From: Zavarzinia aquatilis
Lineage (GTDB): Bacteria; Pseudomonadota; Alphaproteobacteria; Zavarziniales; Zavarziniaceae
Reading direction: 5' to 3'
DNA: 64,000 bases
Assembly (NCBI RefSeq): GCF_003173035.1
Contig: NZ_QGLE01000011.1
Coordinates: forward strand, 1 to 64,000
Under the pieces are notes generated by a model. The model searched no databases. It saw only the letters and a program-made list of their open reading frames with translations, and was not told where the DNA came from. The translations under genes were made by a program, and so were the position numbers. Every line of letters starts with the position of its first letter. The first letter of the stretch is position 1. Positions 46,507 through 55,938 of this stretch are shown here, in pieces.

Positions 46507-48015
46507 ATGGCGCAAGCCCTGCTGGAGATGCGGGGCATCACCAAGCGCTTCGGCGCGGTCGTCGCCAACGACCGCGTCGACCTCTCCCTCCTGCCCGGCG
46601 ACATTCTCGGCCTTCTTGGCGAGAATGGCGCGGGCAAGACGACGTTGATGAATGTCCTCTTCGGCACCTATGCCCCGGACGAGGGCACGATCGCGATCGA
46701 CGGCAAGCCGGTCGCCATCCATTCGGCGGCGGATGCTCTCGCCCTCGGCATCGGCATGGTGCATCAGCATTTCCATCTGGTGCCGTCGATGACGGTGCTG
46801 GAAAACCTGATGATCGGCCTGCCGGGCAAGGGCCTGCGGCTGGACGAAGCCGGTGCCCGCGCCCGCCTCGCCGACGTGAAGGCACGTTTCGGCCTCGGTC
46901 TCGACCCGGATGCCCTCGTCTCCGGCCTCGCCATTGGCGAGCAGCAGCGGCTCGAGATCATCAAGGTGCTGTTCCGGGGCGCCCGCATCGTCATCCTGGA
47001 CGAGCCGACCGCCGTCCTCACCCCGCAGGAAGCGGAGGGCCTATTCGCCGCCCTGCGCGCCATGGCGGCGGAGGGGTTCGGCGTCGTCTTCATCTCGCAC
47101 AAGCTGCACGAAATCCGCAGCCTGACCCATAAGGTCACGGTGCTGCGCCAGGGCCGCATCGCCGCCAGCCTCGCCATGTCGGACGCGATCACCGACCGCC
47201 AGCTGGCCGAATTGATGTGCGGCCACGAGCTGACCCCGCCGGTGAAGCCGGCGAGCGAGACCGGCGAGGTTCTTCTGTCGCTCGATGGTGTCTCGACCGC
47301 GGGCGGGCGCCGGGTGCGGCTGCGCGATGTCAGCCTTCAGGTTCGCGGCGGTGAGATCCTCGGCATCGCCGGGGTCTCGGGCAATGGTCAGCGCGAACTG
47401 GCCGATGTCATCGCCGGGATGTTGCCCGTCGCCTCGGGCACGCTTCAGGTCGGCGGCCTCGCGGTGCGCGAGACCTCGCCCCGCGTCATGCAGGCCCTGG
47501 GCATCGGCCGGGTGCCGGAAGACCGCATGACCACCGGCCTGATCACCAGCCTGCCGCTGTCGGATTCCATGGTCCTGCCCCTGGTGGCCAAGAAGCCGTT
47601 CAGCCGCTTCGGCTTCATCGACCATGGCGCCATCCGCCGCTTCGTGACCGAACAGATCACCGCCTTCGGCATCCGCGCCGCCGGCCCCGACGCCCGCACC
47701 GGCACCCTGTCGGGCGGTAATCTGCAAAAGGCGCTGCTGGCCCGCGAGCTGTCGCAGGACCCGCGCGTGCTGCTCGCCGCCCAGCCCATTCGCGGCCTCG
47801 ACGTCGGCGCCGCCCGTTTCGTGCATGAGCAGTTCCTGGCCCTGCGCGCCGCCGGCCGCGCCGTCATCGTCATTTCCGAGGATCTCGAGGAATTGTTCCA
47901 GATTTCCGACCGCATCGCCGTCTTCTTCGAAGGCCGGGTCATGGATGTGCTGCCCATCGCGCAGGCCTCGGTCGCCCGCATCGGCCTTCTCATGAGCGGG
48001 CAGGAGGCGGCGTGA
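46507..48015 (+). CDS. Tandem ABC ATPase of the BMP-type (nucleoside/purine) importer
   Basis: This 502-residue protein has two ATPase domains. Domain 1: Walker A GENGAGKTTLMN, Q-loop VHQHFHLVPSM, signature SGLAIGEQQRLEI, Walker B RIVILDEPTAVLTP. Domain 2: degenerate Walker A (GVSGNGQRELADV), LSGGNLQKALLAREL and a Walker B in which the catalytic Asp-Glu is replaced (LLAAQPIRGLDVG). This asymmetry is normal for the YufO/RbsA-like ATPases of BMP transporters. Six bases after the binding protein gene. Confidence 0.92.
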   Translation: MAQALLEMRGITKRFGAVVANDRVDLSLLPGDILGLLGENGAGKTTLMNVLFGTYAPDEGTIAIDGKPVAIHSAADALALGIGMVHQHFHLVPSMTVLENLMIGLPGKGLRLDEAGARARLADVKARFGLGLDPDALVSGLAIGEQQRLEIIKVLFRGARIVILDEPTAVLTPQEAEGLFAALRAMAAEGFGVVFISHKLHEIRSLTHKVTVLRQGRIAASLAMSDAITDRQLAELMCGHELTPPVKPASETGEVLLSLDGVSTAGGRRVRLRDVSLQVRGGEILGIAGVSGNGQRELADVIAGMLPVASGTLQVGGLAVRETSPRVMQALGIGRVPEDRMTTGLITSLPLSDSMVLPLVAKKPFSRFGFIDHGAIRRFVTEQITAFGIRAAGPDARTGTLSGGNLQKALLARELSQDPRVLLAAQPIRGLDVGAARFVHEQFLALRAAGRAVIVISEDLEELFQISDRIAVFFEGRVMDVLPIAQASVARIGLLMSGQEAA

Positions 48016-48041
48016 TGGCGGGTGTTGCATGGGGGATCGAG

Positions 48042-48120
48042 CCTTCCCCACCTGAAGGGCGGAGAGGGAGAAATGGCCCCCTCTCCGCCCGCTCGCGGGG
48101 GGAGAGGGCGGGGGGTGAGG
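48042..48120. repeat. Palindromic GA/CT-rich repeat inside the importer operon
   Basis: A second copy of the family seen at 17240-17319: CCTTCCCCACCTGAAGGGCGG, GGAGAGGGAG, then CCCCCTCTCCGCCC paired with GGGGGGAGAGGGCGGGGGGT. It occupies most of the 127-base gap between the ATPase and first permease genes, the only sizeable gap in the operon. Its strong secondary structure could alter downstream expression. Confidence 0.75.
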
Positions 48121-48142
48121 TGGGCGGCGCGGTGGCCACACC

Positions 48143-49210
48143 ATGATCCGCCTGCGTCTCGAACAGCGGGCGGCGACACCCGCCTGGTTCTATGTCGCGC
48201 TGCCGGTCGCCGCCATGCTGGCGACATTGCTGCTCTGCGCCGGGCTCGTCGTACTCGCGGGCGGCGATGTGATCGAGGCTTACGGTACCCTGTTCCTCTC
48301 CCCCGTCGCCTCGCGTTTCGCGCTGGTCGAGACGGCGGTGAAGGCGGCGCCGCTGATCTTCACCGGCCTTGCCGTCGCCATCGCCTTCCGGGCGAAGTTC
48401 TGGAACATCGGCGGCGAGGGGCAATTGCTGATGGGCGCCATGGCCGCCGCCTTCATCGGCGGGCGGGAGGGCTTGCCCGCCGTCTCGCTGATCCCGCTGA
48501 TGATCCTCGCCGGGGCGCTGGCGGGGGGGATATGGGCCCTGGTGCCCGCCCTGCTGCGCACCCGTTACAAGGTCGACGAGGTGGTGGTCAGCCTCCTCCT
48601 CAATTTCATCGTCTTCTACGGCATGATGGCCTTGCTCGACGGCGTGTGGAAAGACCCGCTGTCCGGCTATCCGGATTCGCCGGATATCCGGGAGGAGGCG
48701 GGCTTTCCCATCCTGCTGCCCCGCACGCGGCTTCATCTCGGCGTCGGCCTCGCCCTGATCGCCGCCCCCCTCGTCTTCGTGTTGATGCGCAAGACCGTGC
48801 TCGGCTTCGCCATTCGCGCCGTCGGCGAGAACGCGCAGGCCGCCGCCTATGCCGGCTTTTCCACCGCCCGCGTCACCATGGCGACCGCGCTGCTGTCCGG
48901 CGCCATGGCCGGTCTCGCCGGGGTCGGCGAAGTGGCCGGGCTGCATTATCAGGTGATGGCCGGGATCTCGCCCGGTTACGGCTATACCGGCATCGTCATC
49001 GCCATGCTGGCCGGGCTGAACCCGCTCGGCGTCGTGCCCGCCGCCTTCTTCTTCGCCATCGTCATCACGGGGGCGGAGGCGATGAGCCGGGCGACCGGCA
49101 TTCCCGTTTATCTGTCCGACGTCATCCAGGGCACCGCCCTGATCACCATGCTGATCGCGCTGCTGTTCACGCGCTATCGCCTGCGTCTCAAGGGGGTGGG
49201 CCATGGATGA
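48143..49210 (+). CDS. BMP-type ABC importer permease 1
   Basis: A 355-residue inner-membrane protein of the BPD_transp_2 (branched-chain/ribose-like) family with about nine hydrophobic helices. Conserved family segments are KAAPLIFTGLAVAIAFRAKF near the start of the core, WNIGGEGQLLMGAM, and the late GYGYTGIVIAMLAGLNPLG. It pairs with the next permease, whose start overlaps its stop by eight bases. Together with the BMP protein and ATPase it forms a nucleoside- or purine-type importer. Confidence 0.92.
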   Translation: MIRLRLEQRAATPAWFYVALPVAAMLATLLLCAGLVVLAGGDVIEAYGTLFLSPVASRFALVETAVKAAPLIFTGLAVAIAFRAKFWNIGGEGQLLMGAMAAAFIGGREGLPAVSLIPLMILAGALAGGIWALVPALLRTRYKVDEVVVSLLLNFIVFYGMMALLDGVWKDPLSGYPDSPDIREEAGFPILLPRTRLHLGVGLALIAAPLVFVLMRKTVLGFAIRAVGENAQAAAYAGFSTARVTMATALLSGAMAGLAGVGEVAGLHYQVMAGISPGYGYTGIVIAMLAGLNPLGVVPAAFFFAIVITGAEAMSRATGIPVYLSDVIQGTALITMLIALLFTRYRLRLKGVGHG

Positions 49211-50147
49211 CATCTGGGGCCAGATCTTCCAGGTCGGCTTTTTCGCCGCCCTCTTGCGCATCGCGACGCCGCTGATCCTCGCCTCGCTCGGCGAGATGTT
49301 CGCCGAGCGGGCGGGCGTGCTCAATCTCGGCATCGAGGGCATCATGCTGCTCGCGGCCATGACCGGCTTTTCCACCGCCTATTTCACCGGCTCGCTCTGG
49401 CTCGGCCTTGCCGCCGCCATGGCGACCGGCATGGTCATGGGCGCCTTGATGGGCCTCCTCACCGTCAGCCTCGGCCTGTCGCAGCATGTTTCGGGCATCG
49501 GCGTCACCCTGCTGTGCACGGGTTTCGCCTTCTTCTTCTATCGCCTGATCTTCGGTCAGCCGGGCGTGCCGCCCTCGATCGAGGCTTTCGCCACCGTGAA
49601 GGTGCCGCTGCTGTCCGATATTCCGCTGATCGGTCCCGTGCTGTTCGACCAGTTCGCCCTCGTCTATATCGCCCTGCTCGCCGTGCCCGTCGCCGCCTTC
49701 GTCCTGTTCCGCACGCCCTGGGGCCTGTCCCTGCGCGCGGTGGGGGAGAGCCCGCGCGCGGCGGATTCGGCGGGGGTGAATGTCGCCCTCACCCGTTATC
49801 AGGCGCTGATCCTCGGCGGCGCCTTCATGGGCGCGGCCGGCGCCTTCCTCAGCATGGCGCAGTTCAACGCCTTTACCTTCGGCGTCATCTCGGGGCGCGG
49901 CTGGGTCTGCATCGCCCTCGTCGTCTTCGGTCAGTGGAGCCCGTGGAAATGCGCGGCGGGCGCCCTGATCTTCGCCGCCATCGACACCTTGCAGCTGCGC
50001 CTGCAGGCGTCCAATGTCATCGACGTGCCCTATCAGGTCTTCCTGATGCTGCCCTTCGTCCTGACCATCGTCGCCATGGCCGCGGTCTCGCGCAACGCCC
50101 GGGCGCCGGCCGCGCTGTTGACCCCGTTCCGCAAGGAAGAGAGATGA
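49203..50147 (+). CDS. BMP-type ABC importer permease 2
   Basis: A 314-residue membrane protein of the same family as the preceding one, with the typical ILASLGEMFAERAGVLNLGI start, EGIMLLAAMTGF and GRGWVCIALVVFGQWSPWKC. About eight to nine helices. ATG 49203 lies inside the end of permease 1, and its stop overlaps the amidohydrolase start (ATGA at 50144-50147), so the three are translationally coupled. Confidence 0.92.
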   Translation: MDDIWGQIFQVGFFAALLRIATPLILASLGEMFAERAGVLNLGIEGIMLLAAMTGFSTAYFTGSLWLGLAAAMATGMVMGALMGLLTVSLGLSQHVSGIGVTLLCTGFAFFFYRLIFGQPGVPPSIEAFATVKVPLLSDIPLIGPVLFDQFALVYIALLAVPVAAFVLFRTPWGLSLRAVGESPRAADSAGVNVALTRYQALILGGAFMGAAGAFLSMAQFNAFTFGVISGRGWVCIALVVFGQWSPWKCAAGALIFAAIDTLQLRLQASNVIDVPYQVFLMLPFVLTIVAMAAVSRNARAPAALLTPFRKEER

Positions 50148-51418
50148 GTTTCGATCTCCTGATCCGCAACATCGCCCTGCCCGATGGCCGCACGGGCATC
50201 GACATCGCCATCGACAAGGGCGTGATCGTCGAGGTTGCCCCCGGCATCGAGGCCGAGGCCGGCCGCGTGATCGAGGGCGAAGGGTTCCTGGCAACCCCGC
50301 CCTTCGTCGACAGCCATTTCCACATGGATTCGACCCTGTCGCTGGGGATGCCGCGCATGAACCTGTCGGGCACGCTGCTCGAAGGCATCGCGCTCTGGGG
50401 CGAGCTGAAGCCGCATCTGACCGTCGAGGCGATCAAGTCCCGCGCGCTCGAATTCTGCAAACTGGCGATCGCCCGCGGCACCCTGGCCATCCGCAGCCAT
50501 GTCGATGTCTGCGACGACCGGCTGCTGGCGGTCGATGCCCTGCTCGAAGTCCGGGCGGAGATGAAGCCCTGGCTCGACCTCCAGCTCGTCGCCTTCCCGC
50601 AGGACGGCTATTTCCGCTATGCCAGATCGGTGGAGAACCTGAAGCGTGCCCTCGACAAGGGCGTCGATGTCGTCGGCGGCATTCCCCATTTCGAGCGGAC
50701 GATGGCGGATGGCGCCGCCTCGGTGAAGGCGCTGTGCGAGATCGCGGCGGACCGTGGCCTCCTCGTCGACATGCATTGCGACGAATCCGACGATCCCTGG
50801 TCGCGCCATGTCGAGAGCATGGCTTACGAGACCACGCGCCTTGGCCTTCAGGGCCGGGTGACCGGATCGCATCTGACCTCGATGCATTCGATGGACAATT
50901 ACTATGTCTCGAAGCTGATCGGCCTGATGCGCGAGGCGGACCTGCATGTCATCGCCAATCCGCTGATCAACATCACCCTGCAAGGCCGCCACGACAGCTA
51001 CCCCAAGCGCCGGGGCATGACCCGGGTGAAGGAATTGATCGCCGCCGGCCTTACCCTCGCCTGCGGCCATGATTGCGTGATGGACCCCTGGTATCCCCTT
51101 GGCAGCCACGACATGCTGGAAGTCGCCAGCATGGGCCTGCACGTCGGCCAGATGACCGGCGTCGCCGAGATGGACGCCATGTTCCAGTCGGTCACCGGCA
51201 ACGGCGCCCGGGTAATGCACCTCGACGGTTACGGCATCGCCAGGGGCTGCCGGGGCGATCTCGTCATCCTGCAGGCGCGCAGCCCCTTCGAGGCTCTGCG
51301 CCTGAAGCCCGCGCGCCTGTTCGTGATCCGGGGCGGCGCGGTCATCGCGCAAACCCCCAAGGTCGAGGCGCATCTGAACCTCGGCGGCGCCGGGAGCACG
51401 CTCGACTTCACCCGCTGA
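50144..51418 (+). CDS. Cytosine-deaminase-like amidohydrolase
   Basis: A 424-residue cytoplasmic metal-dependent amidohydrolase. Metal-site motif FVDSHFHMDST (about 55-64), RSHVDVCD, catalytic VDMHCDESDDP (His/Glu of the HxxE type), GSHLTSMHSMD, and C-terminal Asp in ACGHDCVMDPWYPLG. These match the CodA/N-isopropylammelide amidohydrolase group. Coupled to a nucleobase or nucleoside importer and under a RutR-like regulator, it most likely deaminates cytosine or a related imported base. The precise substrate is not fixed by sequence. Confidence 0.88.
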   Translation: MSFDLLIRNIALPDGRTGIDIAIDKGVIVEVAPGIEAEAGRVIEGEGFLATPPFVDSHFHMDSTLSLGMPRMNLSGTLLEGIALWGELKPHLTVEAIKSRALEFCKLAIARGTLAIRSHVDVCDDRLLAVDALLEVRAEMKPWLDLQLVAFPQDGYFRYARSVENLKRALDKGVDVVGGIPHFERTMADGAASVKALCEIAADRGLLVDMHCDESDDPWSRHVESMAYETTRLGLQGRVTGSHLTSMHSMDNYYVSKLIGLMREADLHVIANPLINITLQGRHDSYPKRRGMTRVKELIAAGLTLACGHDCVMDPWYPLGSHDMLEVASMGLHVGQMTGVAEMDAMFQSVTGNGARVMHLDGYGIARGCRGDLVILQARSPFEALRLKPARLFVIRGGAVIAQTPKVEAHLNLGGAGSTLDFTR

Positions 51419-51430
51419 CGGGCGGGCGTG

Positions 51431-51676
51431 TCACGCCTCCTCACCCGTCTCGCCGAGACGGGTGAGGAAGTCCTCGATGTCCTCGATGCTGGCGGAGAAG
51501 CGGTAGTCCTTCTCGCCGAAGACGATCTTCGCCGTCTCCTCGTCGCGCAGCATATAGCCGCCGTGCTTCAGCACCTGAGCGTCCGGCTTCTGCGCCTTGA
51601 GGAGGTTGAGGCCGTAACGCACCGCGATGCGGCGGATGCGGCGCTCCACCGCCGACTGGCTATCCCGACGCGACAT
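51431..51676 (-). CDS. Small conserved-looking protein downstream of gatB, function unknown
   Basis: An 81-residue protein: N-terminal basic helix (SRRDSQSAVERRIRRIAVRY) then GLNLLKAQKPDAQVLKHGGYMLRDEETAKIVFG-like segments suggesting a compact alpha/beta domain. An acidic C terminus follows. No signal or membrane part. It begins 15 bases after gatB on the same strand and is likely co-transcribed with gatCAB. I recognise no family. Its last codons contain the hairpin at 51439-51467. Confidence 0.65.
   Translation of the reverse strand: MSRRDSQSAVERRIRRIAVRYGLNLLKAQKPDAQVLKHGGYMLRDEETAKIVFGEKDYRFSASIEDIEDFLTRLGETGEEA
51439..51467. terminator. Hairpin overlapping the 3' coding end of the 81-residue gene
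   Basis: CCTCACCCGTCTCG and CGAGACGGGTGAGG form a perfect stem around a single base (effectively 13 pairs and a three-base loop). It lies 21 bases after the amidohydrolase stop and inside the last codons of the convergent 81-residue gene. Placement suits termination of the importer operon. Confidence 0.55.
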
Positions 51677-51691
51677 GCGCTTCCCCTTCGC

Positions 51692-53146
51692 TCAGCCCTG
51701 CAGCTTCGCCTTGAGGATATCGTTCACCGCCGCCGGATTGGCCTTGCCCTGGGTCGCCTTCATCACCTGGCCGACGAAGAAGCCGAAGAGCTTGTCCTTG
51801 CCGCTGCGATATTCGGCGACCTTGTCCTGGTTCTTGGCCAGCACGTCGTCGATCGCCGCCTCGATGGCGCCGGTGTCGGTGACCTGACGCAGGCCTTTTT
51901 CCTCGACGATGGCCGCCGGGGCCTTGCCGGTCTCGACCATCGCCTCGAACACTTCCTTGGCGATGCGCCCGGAAATCGTGTTGTCGGAGATCAGGTCGAT
52001 CAGCTGGCCAAGGCTTTCCGCCGACACCGGGCTTTCCGTCACCGACTTGCCGAGGCGGTTCAGCATGGCGAAGAAATCGCCCATGACCCAGCTTGCCGCC
52101 AGCTTGGGATCGCGGCCCTTCGCCACCGCCTCGAAGAAGTCGGCCGGTTCGCGCTCGGCGACCAGCACCCAGGCGTCATAGGGCTTGATGCCATATTCGG
52201 CGACGAGGCGGGCCTTCTTCTCGTCCGGCAACTCCGGCAGGCCGGCCTCGATACCCTTCACCCATTCGGCATCGAGCACGAGGGGCAGCAGGTCCGGGTC
52301 CGGGAAATAGCGGTAATCATGCGCGTCTTCCTTCGAGCGCATGGAACGGGTGACGCCCTTCACGGAATCGAACAGGCGGGTTTCCTGCCGGATTTCGCCG
52401 CCGTCCTCGAGGATCTCGATCTGGCGCCGCGCCTCGTATTCGATCGCCGCGCGCACGAAGCGGATCGAGTTGACGTTCTTGATCTCGCAGCGCGTGCCGA
52501 AGGGCGCGCCGGGCCTGCGCACCGAGACGTTCACGTCGGCGCGCATGGAGCCTTCCTCCATGTTGCCGTCGCAGGTGCCGAGGTAACGCAGCACGGTGCG
52601 CAGCTTGGTGATGTAGAGCGCCGCTTCCTCCGCCGTCCGCATGTCCGGCTCGGAGACGATTTCCATCAGCGCGACGCCGGCCCGGTTCAGGTCGACGAAG
52701 GTCAGGTTCGGGTGCTGGTCGTGCAGCGACTTGCCCGCGTCCTGTTCGAGGTGCAGGCGGGTGATGCCGATCTCGCGCGTCGAGCCGTCGGGCATGTCGA
52801 GGAGCAGGCGCCCCTCGCCCACGATGGGGTCCTTGTACTGCGAGATCTGATAGCCGTTCGGCAGATCGGCATAGAAGTAGTTCTTGCGGTCGAAGACCGA
52901 GGTCAGGTTGATCTTCGCCTTGAGGCCAAGACCCGTCCGCACCGCCTGTTCGACGCAATAGGCGTTAATCACCGGCAACATGCCAGGGAAACCGGCGTCG
53001 ACGGTCGAGACCTGGGAATTGGGGGCGGCGCCGAAGGCCGTGGCCGCGCCCGAGAACAGTTTGGCGTTGGACACCACCTGGGCATGGACCTCGAGGCCGA
53101 TGACCATTTCCCAATCGCCGGTCGCGCCCTTGATCAGTTCGGACAT
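51692..53146 (-). CDS. gatB: Aspartyl/glutamyl-tRNA amidotransferase subunit B
   Basis: This 484-residue GatB has the start [20 protein letters not shown], the catalytic-domain segment [33 protein letters not shown] and [11 protein letters not shown]. The helical tail and YqeY-like C-terminal domain end [16 protein letters not shown]. It phosphorylates and amidates misacylated Glu-tRNA(Gln) or Asp-tRNA(Asn) with GatA and GatC. Start ATG 53146 lies one base after the gatA stop; the longer upstream frame lies within gatA. Confidence 0.97.
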   Translation of the reverse strand: MSELIKGATGDWEMVIGLEVHAQVVSNAKLFSGAATAFGAAPNSQVSTVDAGFPGMLPVINAYCVEQAVRTGLGLKAKINLTSVFDRKNYFYADLPNGYQISQYKDPIVGEGRLLLDMPDGSTREIGITRLHLEQDAGKSLHDQHPNLTFVDLNRAGVALMEIVSEPDMRTAEEAALYITKLRTVLRYLGTCDGNMEEGSMRADVNVSVRRPGAPFGTRCEIKNVNSIRFVRAAIEYEARRQIEILEDGGEIRQETRLFDSVKGVTRSMRSKEDAHDYRYFPDPDLLPLVLDAEWVKGIEAGLPELPDEKKARLVAEYGIKPYDAWVLVAEREPADFFEAVAKGRDPKLAASWVMGDFFAMLNRLGKSVTESPVSAESLGQLIDLISDNTISGRIAKEVFEAMVETGKAPAAIVEEKGLRQVTDTGAIEAAIDDVLAKNQDKVAEYRSGKDKLFGFFVGQVMKATQGKANPAAVNDILKAKLQG

Positions 53147-53147
53147 G

Positions 53148-54629
53148 TCAGGCCCTCCACCAGGCCGCGGGTTTGGCGTCGAAGCCGGCGGCGCGCTCCA
53201 GCGCATAGCCGACATTGAGAACGCCCGCTTCGTCGAAGGCCTTGCCGATCACCTGCAGGCCGAGCGGCAGCCCTTCCGCCGACAGGCCGGCGGGCACCGA
53301 CATCGCCGGCAGGCCGGCCAGATTGGCGGTCACGGTGAAGACGTCGCCCAGATACATCGAGAGGGGATCGGCCTTCTCGCCCGAGGCGAAGGCGGCCGAC
53401 GGCGTCGTCGGCGCCAGAATGGCGTCGACCGTCTCGAAGGCCGTCTCGAAATCATTGGCGATCAGGCGGCGCAGCTTCTGCGCCCGGCTGTAATAGGCGT
53501 CGTAATAGCCGGCCGAGAGCACATAGGTGCCGATCAGGATGCGGCGGCGCACTTCCTTGCCGAAGCCTTCACCCCGCGTGTTCTCATACATCTCGGTCAG
53601 GTCCTTGCCCGGCACGCGCAGGCCGAAGCGGACGCCGTCGTAGCGCGCGAGGTTGGACGAGGCTTCGGCCGGCGCGACGATGTAATAGGCCGGCAGGGCG
53701 TGCCTCGAATGGGGGAGCGAGACCTCCACCACCTCGGCCCCGGCGGCGCGCAGCCAGTCGGCGCCCTTCTGCCACCAGGCCTCGATCTCGGCCGGCATCC
53801 CGTCGACCCGGTATTCCTTCGGAATGCCGATCTTCTTGCCGCGCAGGTCGCCGGTCAGGGCGGCGGCGTAATCGGGCACCGGCACCGGCACGCTGGTCGA
53901 ATCATGCGGATCGTGGCCGGCGATGGCGCCGAGCAGGATGGCGGCATCGGTCACCGTCTTGGTCATCGGCCCCGCCTGTTCGAGCGAGGAGGCGAAGGCG
54001 ATGATGCCAAAGCGCGAGCAGCGGCCATAGGTCGGCTTGATGCCGACGGTGCCGGTGAAGGCCGCCGGCTGACGGATCGAGCCGCCCGTGTCGGTGCCGA
54101 GCGCGGCGACGCAGAGGTCGGCCGCCACCGCCGCGGCCGAGCCGCCGGAGGAGCCACCGGGGACGAGCGCGGCCGTATCGCCGTTGCGCCGCCACGGGTT
54201 CACCACCGGACCGTAGTAGGAATTCTCGTTCGAGCCGCCCATGGCGAACTCGTCCATATTGGCCTTGCCCAGCATGACCGCGCCTTCGCGCCACAGGCTG
54301 GTGGTCACGGTCGACTCATAGGTCGGCGTGAAGCCGTCGAGAATGTGGGAGGCGGCGGTCGTGAGCACGCCCCGCGTAGCATAGAGGTCCTTGATCGCCA
54401 GCGGCAGGCCTTCGAGGCTGCCGGCGGTGCCCGCCGCGAGCCGCGCATCCGAGGCCGCCGCCTGCTCGAGGGCGAGGTCCGGCGTTTCGGTGATATAGGC
54501 GTTGAGGCCGCGCGCGGCTTCCATCGCGCCGAGATAGGCGCGGGTCAGCTCGACGGCCGAGAACTTGCGGGCGCGCAGGCCCTCGCGGGCCTCGGCGAGG
54601 GAGAGGCGGGTCAGATCGGAAGCCATCAC
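53148..54629 (-). CDS. gatA: Glutamyl-tRNA(Gln) amidotransferase subunit A
   Basis: This 493-residue amidase-signature enzyme carries the catalytic Lys80 ([13 protein letters not shown]), cis-Ser around 160 ([12 protein letters not shown]) and nucleophile Ser184 ([12 protein letters not shown]). It releases ammonia from glutamine for GatB. ATG at 54629 overlaps the gatC stop by four bases; the following Met codon is an equally possible start. Confidence 0.97.
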   Translation of the reverse strand: MMASDLTRLSLAEAREGLRARKFSAVELTRAYLGAMEAARGLNAYITETPDLALEQAAASDARLAAGTAGSLEGLPLAIKDLYATRGVLTTAASHILDGFTPTYESTVTTSLWREGAVMLGKANMDEFAMGGSNENSYYGPVVNPWRRNGDTAALVPGGSSGGSAAAVAADLCVAALGTDTGGSIRQPAAFTGTVGIKPTYGRCSRFGIIAFASSLEQAGPMTKTVTDAAILLGAIAGHDPHDSTSVPVPVPDYAAALTGDLRGKKIGIPKEYRVDGMPAEIEAWWQKGADWLRAAGAEVVEVSLPHSRHALPAYYIVAPAEASSNLARYDGVRFGLRVPGKDLTEMYENTRGEGFGKEVRRRILIGTYVLSAGYYDAYYSRAQKLRRLIANDFETAFETVDAILAPTTPSAAFASGEKADPLSMYLGDVFTVTANLAGLPAMSVPAGLSAEGLPLGLQVIGKAFDEAGVLNVGYALERAAGFDAKPAAWWRA

Positions 54630-54913
54630 TCGATCACCTTCGGCACGGTAAAGAAGCTCTCCAGCCGGTCGGGCGCATTGGCCAGCACCTTTTCCGGATC
54701 GCCGCCATCGGTGATGACGTCGGCGCGCAGCGGCAGCGAGCGATGGACGACGCTGGTCAGCGGCGCGACGCCGGTGACATCGACGGACTGGAGCTGTTCG
54801 ACGAAGTGAAGAATGCCGTTCACCTCGTCCGCGAGGGCGGGCAGTTCGGCGTCATCGACGCGAATCCGCGCGAGACGCGCGACTTTCTTGACCGTAGCGG
54901 GATCGACCGACAT
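54626..54913 (-). CDS. gatC: Aspartyl/glutamyl-tRNA amidotransferase subunit C
   Basis: A 95-residue scaffold subunit with the family pattern [32 protein letters not shown] and a C-terminal [19 protein letters not shown] ending FFTVPKVIE. First gene of gatCAB. It wraps around GatA and stabilises the complex. Confidence 0.96.
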   Translation of the reverse strand: MSVDPATVKKVARLARIRVDDAELPALADEVNGILHFVEQLQSVDVTGVAPLTSVVHRSLPLRADVITDGGDPEKVLANAPDRLESFFTVPKVIE

Positions 54914-54983
54914 GAGCTTGCTTCCCGGAAAATGCAGGCCGGGAACCTAGCAACCCCGACGGGCCGGTGGCAAGCGCCAGGGT

Positions 54984-55244
54984 TCAGGAAGGTGCGATGT
55001 CACAGCCGCAGATCGGGCAGGCCTGCGCCGTTTGCAGCGGCAACCGGATGCCCGCCTGTTCGAGCAGGCCCATGGCCTTCCGCAAATGCTCGCTGTGCGG
55101 CGTCGTGGTGCAGCGCGCGGCATAGAGCGCGCCGTCTTCCGGCCCCAAGGGTTGGCTGGTCCAGGCCCGGGCCGAGGCCGCCGCCATCACGAGGCTGGGC
55201 GCCGAAACCGACCCGAAGAGAAATGCCCGCCGGCTGATGCTCAT
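54984..55244 (-). CDS. Small Tat-exported Cys-containing protein, function unknown
   Basis: An 86-residue protein with a Tat signal (MSISRRAFLFGSVSAPSLVM, cleavage near ASARA). The short mature part has three Cys: ARCTTTPHSEHL and a C-terminal CPICGC. The final CxxCxC could bind a metal. The start is taken at ATG 55244 rather than GTG 55250. I recognise no family. It may be a small metal-binding or thiol protein. Confidence 0.6.
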   Translation of the reverse strand: MSISRRAFLFGSVSAPSLVMAAASARAWTSQPLGPEDGALYAARCTTTPHSEHLRKAMGLLEQAGIRLPLQTAQACPICGCDIAPS

Positions 55245-55314
55245 GATCACTCGCCTGTTCTCCCCCGGCCCCGACCATCCGCCCGAAACAACGCCCTGTC
55301 AATTCGGCGGCACG

Positions 55315-55938
55315 TCAATTCGGTGGAACGAAGACCTGCACCACGGCGGCGAAAGCCGGCAGGGCCTCGCACGTCTCGCCGAAGGCGGCGAGCGCCGGCC
55401 AGCGCCCGGCCTCGAACAGCAGGGGATGCGCCTCGCGCAAGAACCGCAGCGCGCAGCCGAGCGCGATATCCGCCTGCCCCGGCCCCGCCCCGAAGAAGAA
55501 GGGCGCATCCAGCGCCGCCACCTCCGCCTCCAGCCGCGCCAGCACCGCCGCCACCTGCCCCTCGCAACGCGCGATCCAGCCGGCCGAGGTCGCCTCATGC
55601 AGCGCCCGCTCGTAGACCAGCGCCACCGCCTTTTCGGCAAGGCCCGTCGCCAGCGCCGCGATCTGCAACTGCCGCCGCCGCGCCGGCCCCGCCGCCGGCA
55701 ACAGCCGCCGCGCCCCCGCCCCTTCGTCGAGATGATCGAGGATGGCCCCGCTCTCGATCAGCACCTCGCCATCGTCCAATACCAGCACGGGCACCCGGCA
55801 TAGCGGATTATAGGCCCCGACCCGCGCCGCATCCGCAAACACCGACCACGGCCGATGCTCGTACCCGAGCCCGAGCAGCCGCAGAGAAACCGCGACCCGG
55901 CGCACGAAGGGGGAGTCGTATTGTCCGATCAGGATCAT
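55315..55938 (-). CDS. Glutathione S-transferase family protein
   Basis: 207 residues: N-terminal thioredoxin-fold domain starting MILIGQYDSPFVRRVAVSLR with GSH-site LCRVPVLVLDDGEVLIESGA (cis-Pro and Glu-Ser), and an all-helical C-terminal domain (about 85-207) with GQADIALGCALRFL. The Ser in YDSPF could be the thiol-activating residue. Closest in type to the SspA/yfcF-like or 'glutathione S-transferase N-terminal domain' proteins of alphaproteobacteria. Substrate unknown. About 50 bases of non-coding DNA separate it from the Tat protein gene. Confidence 0.88.
   Translation of the reverse strand: MILIGQYDSPFVRRVAVSLRLLGLGYEHRPWSVFADAARVGAYNPLCRVPVLVLDDGEVLIESGAILDHLDEGAGARRLLPAAGPARRRQLQIAALATGLAEKAVALVYERALHEATSAGWIARCEGQVAAVLARLEAEVAALDAPFFFGAGPGQADIALGCALRFLREAHPLLFEAGRWPALAAFGETCEALPAFAAVVQVFVPPN

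Noticed and set aside
44623-51418. Mobile element carrying the importer operon
   Set aside because: No integrase, tRNA, direct repeats or composition shift at the borders; the genes look native.
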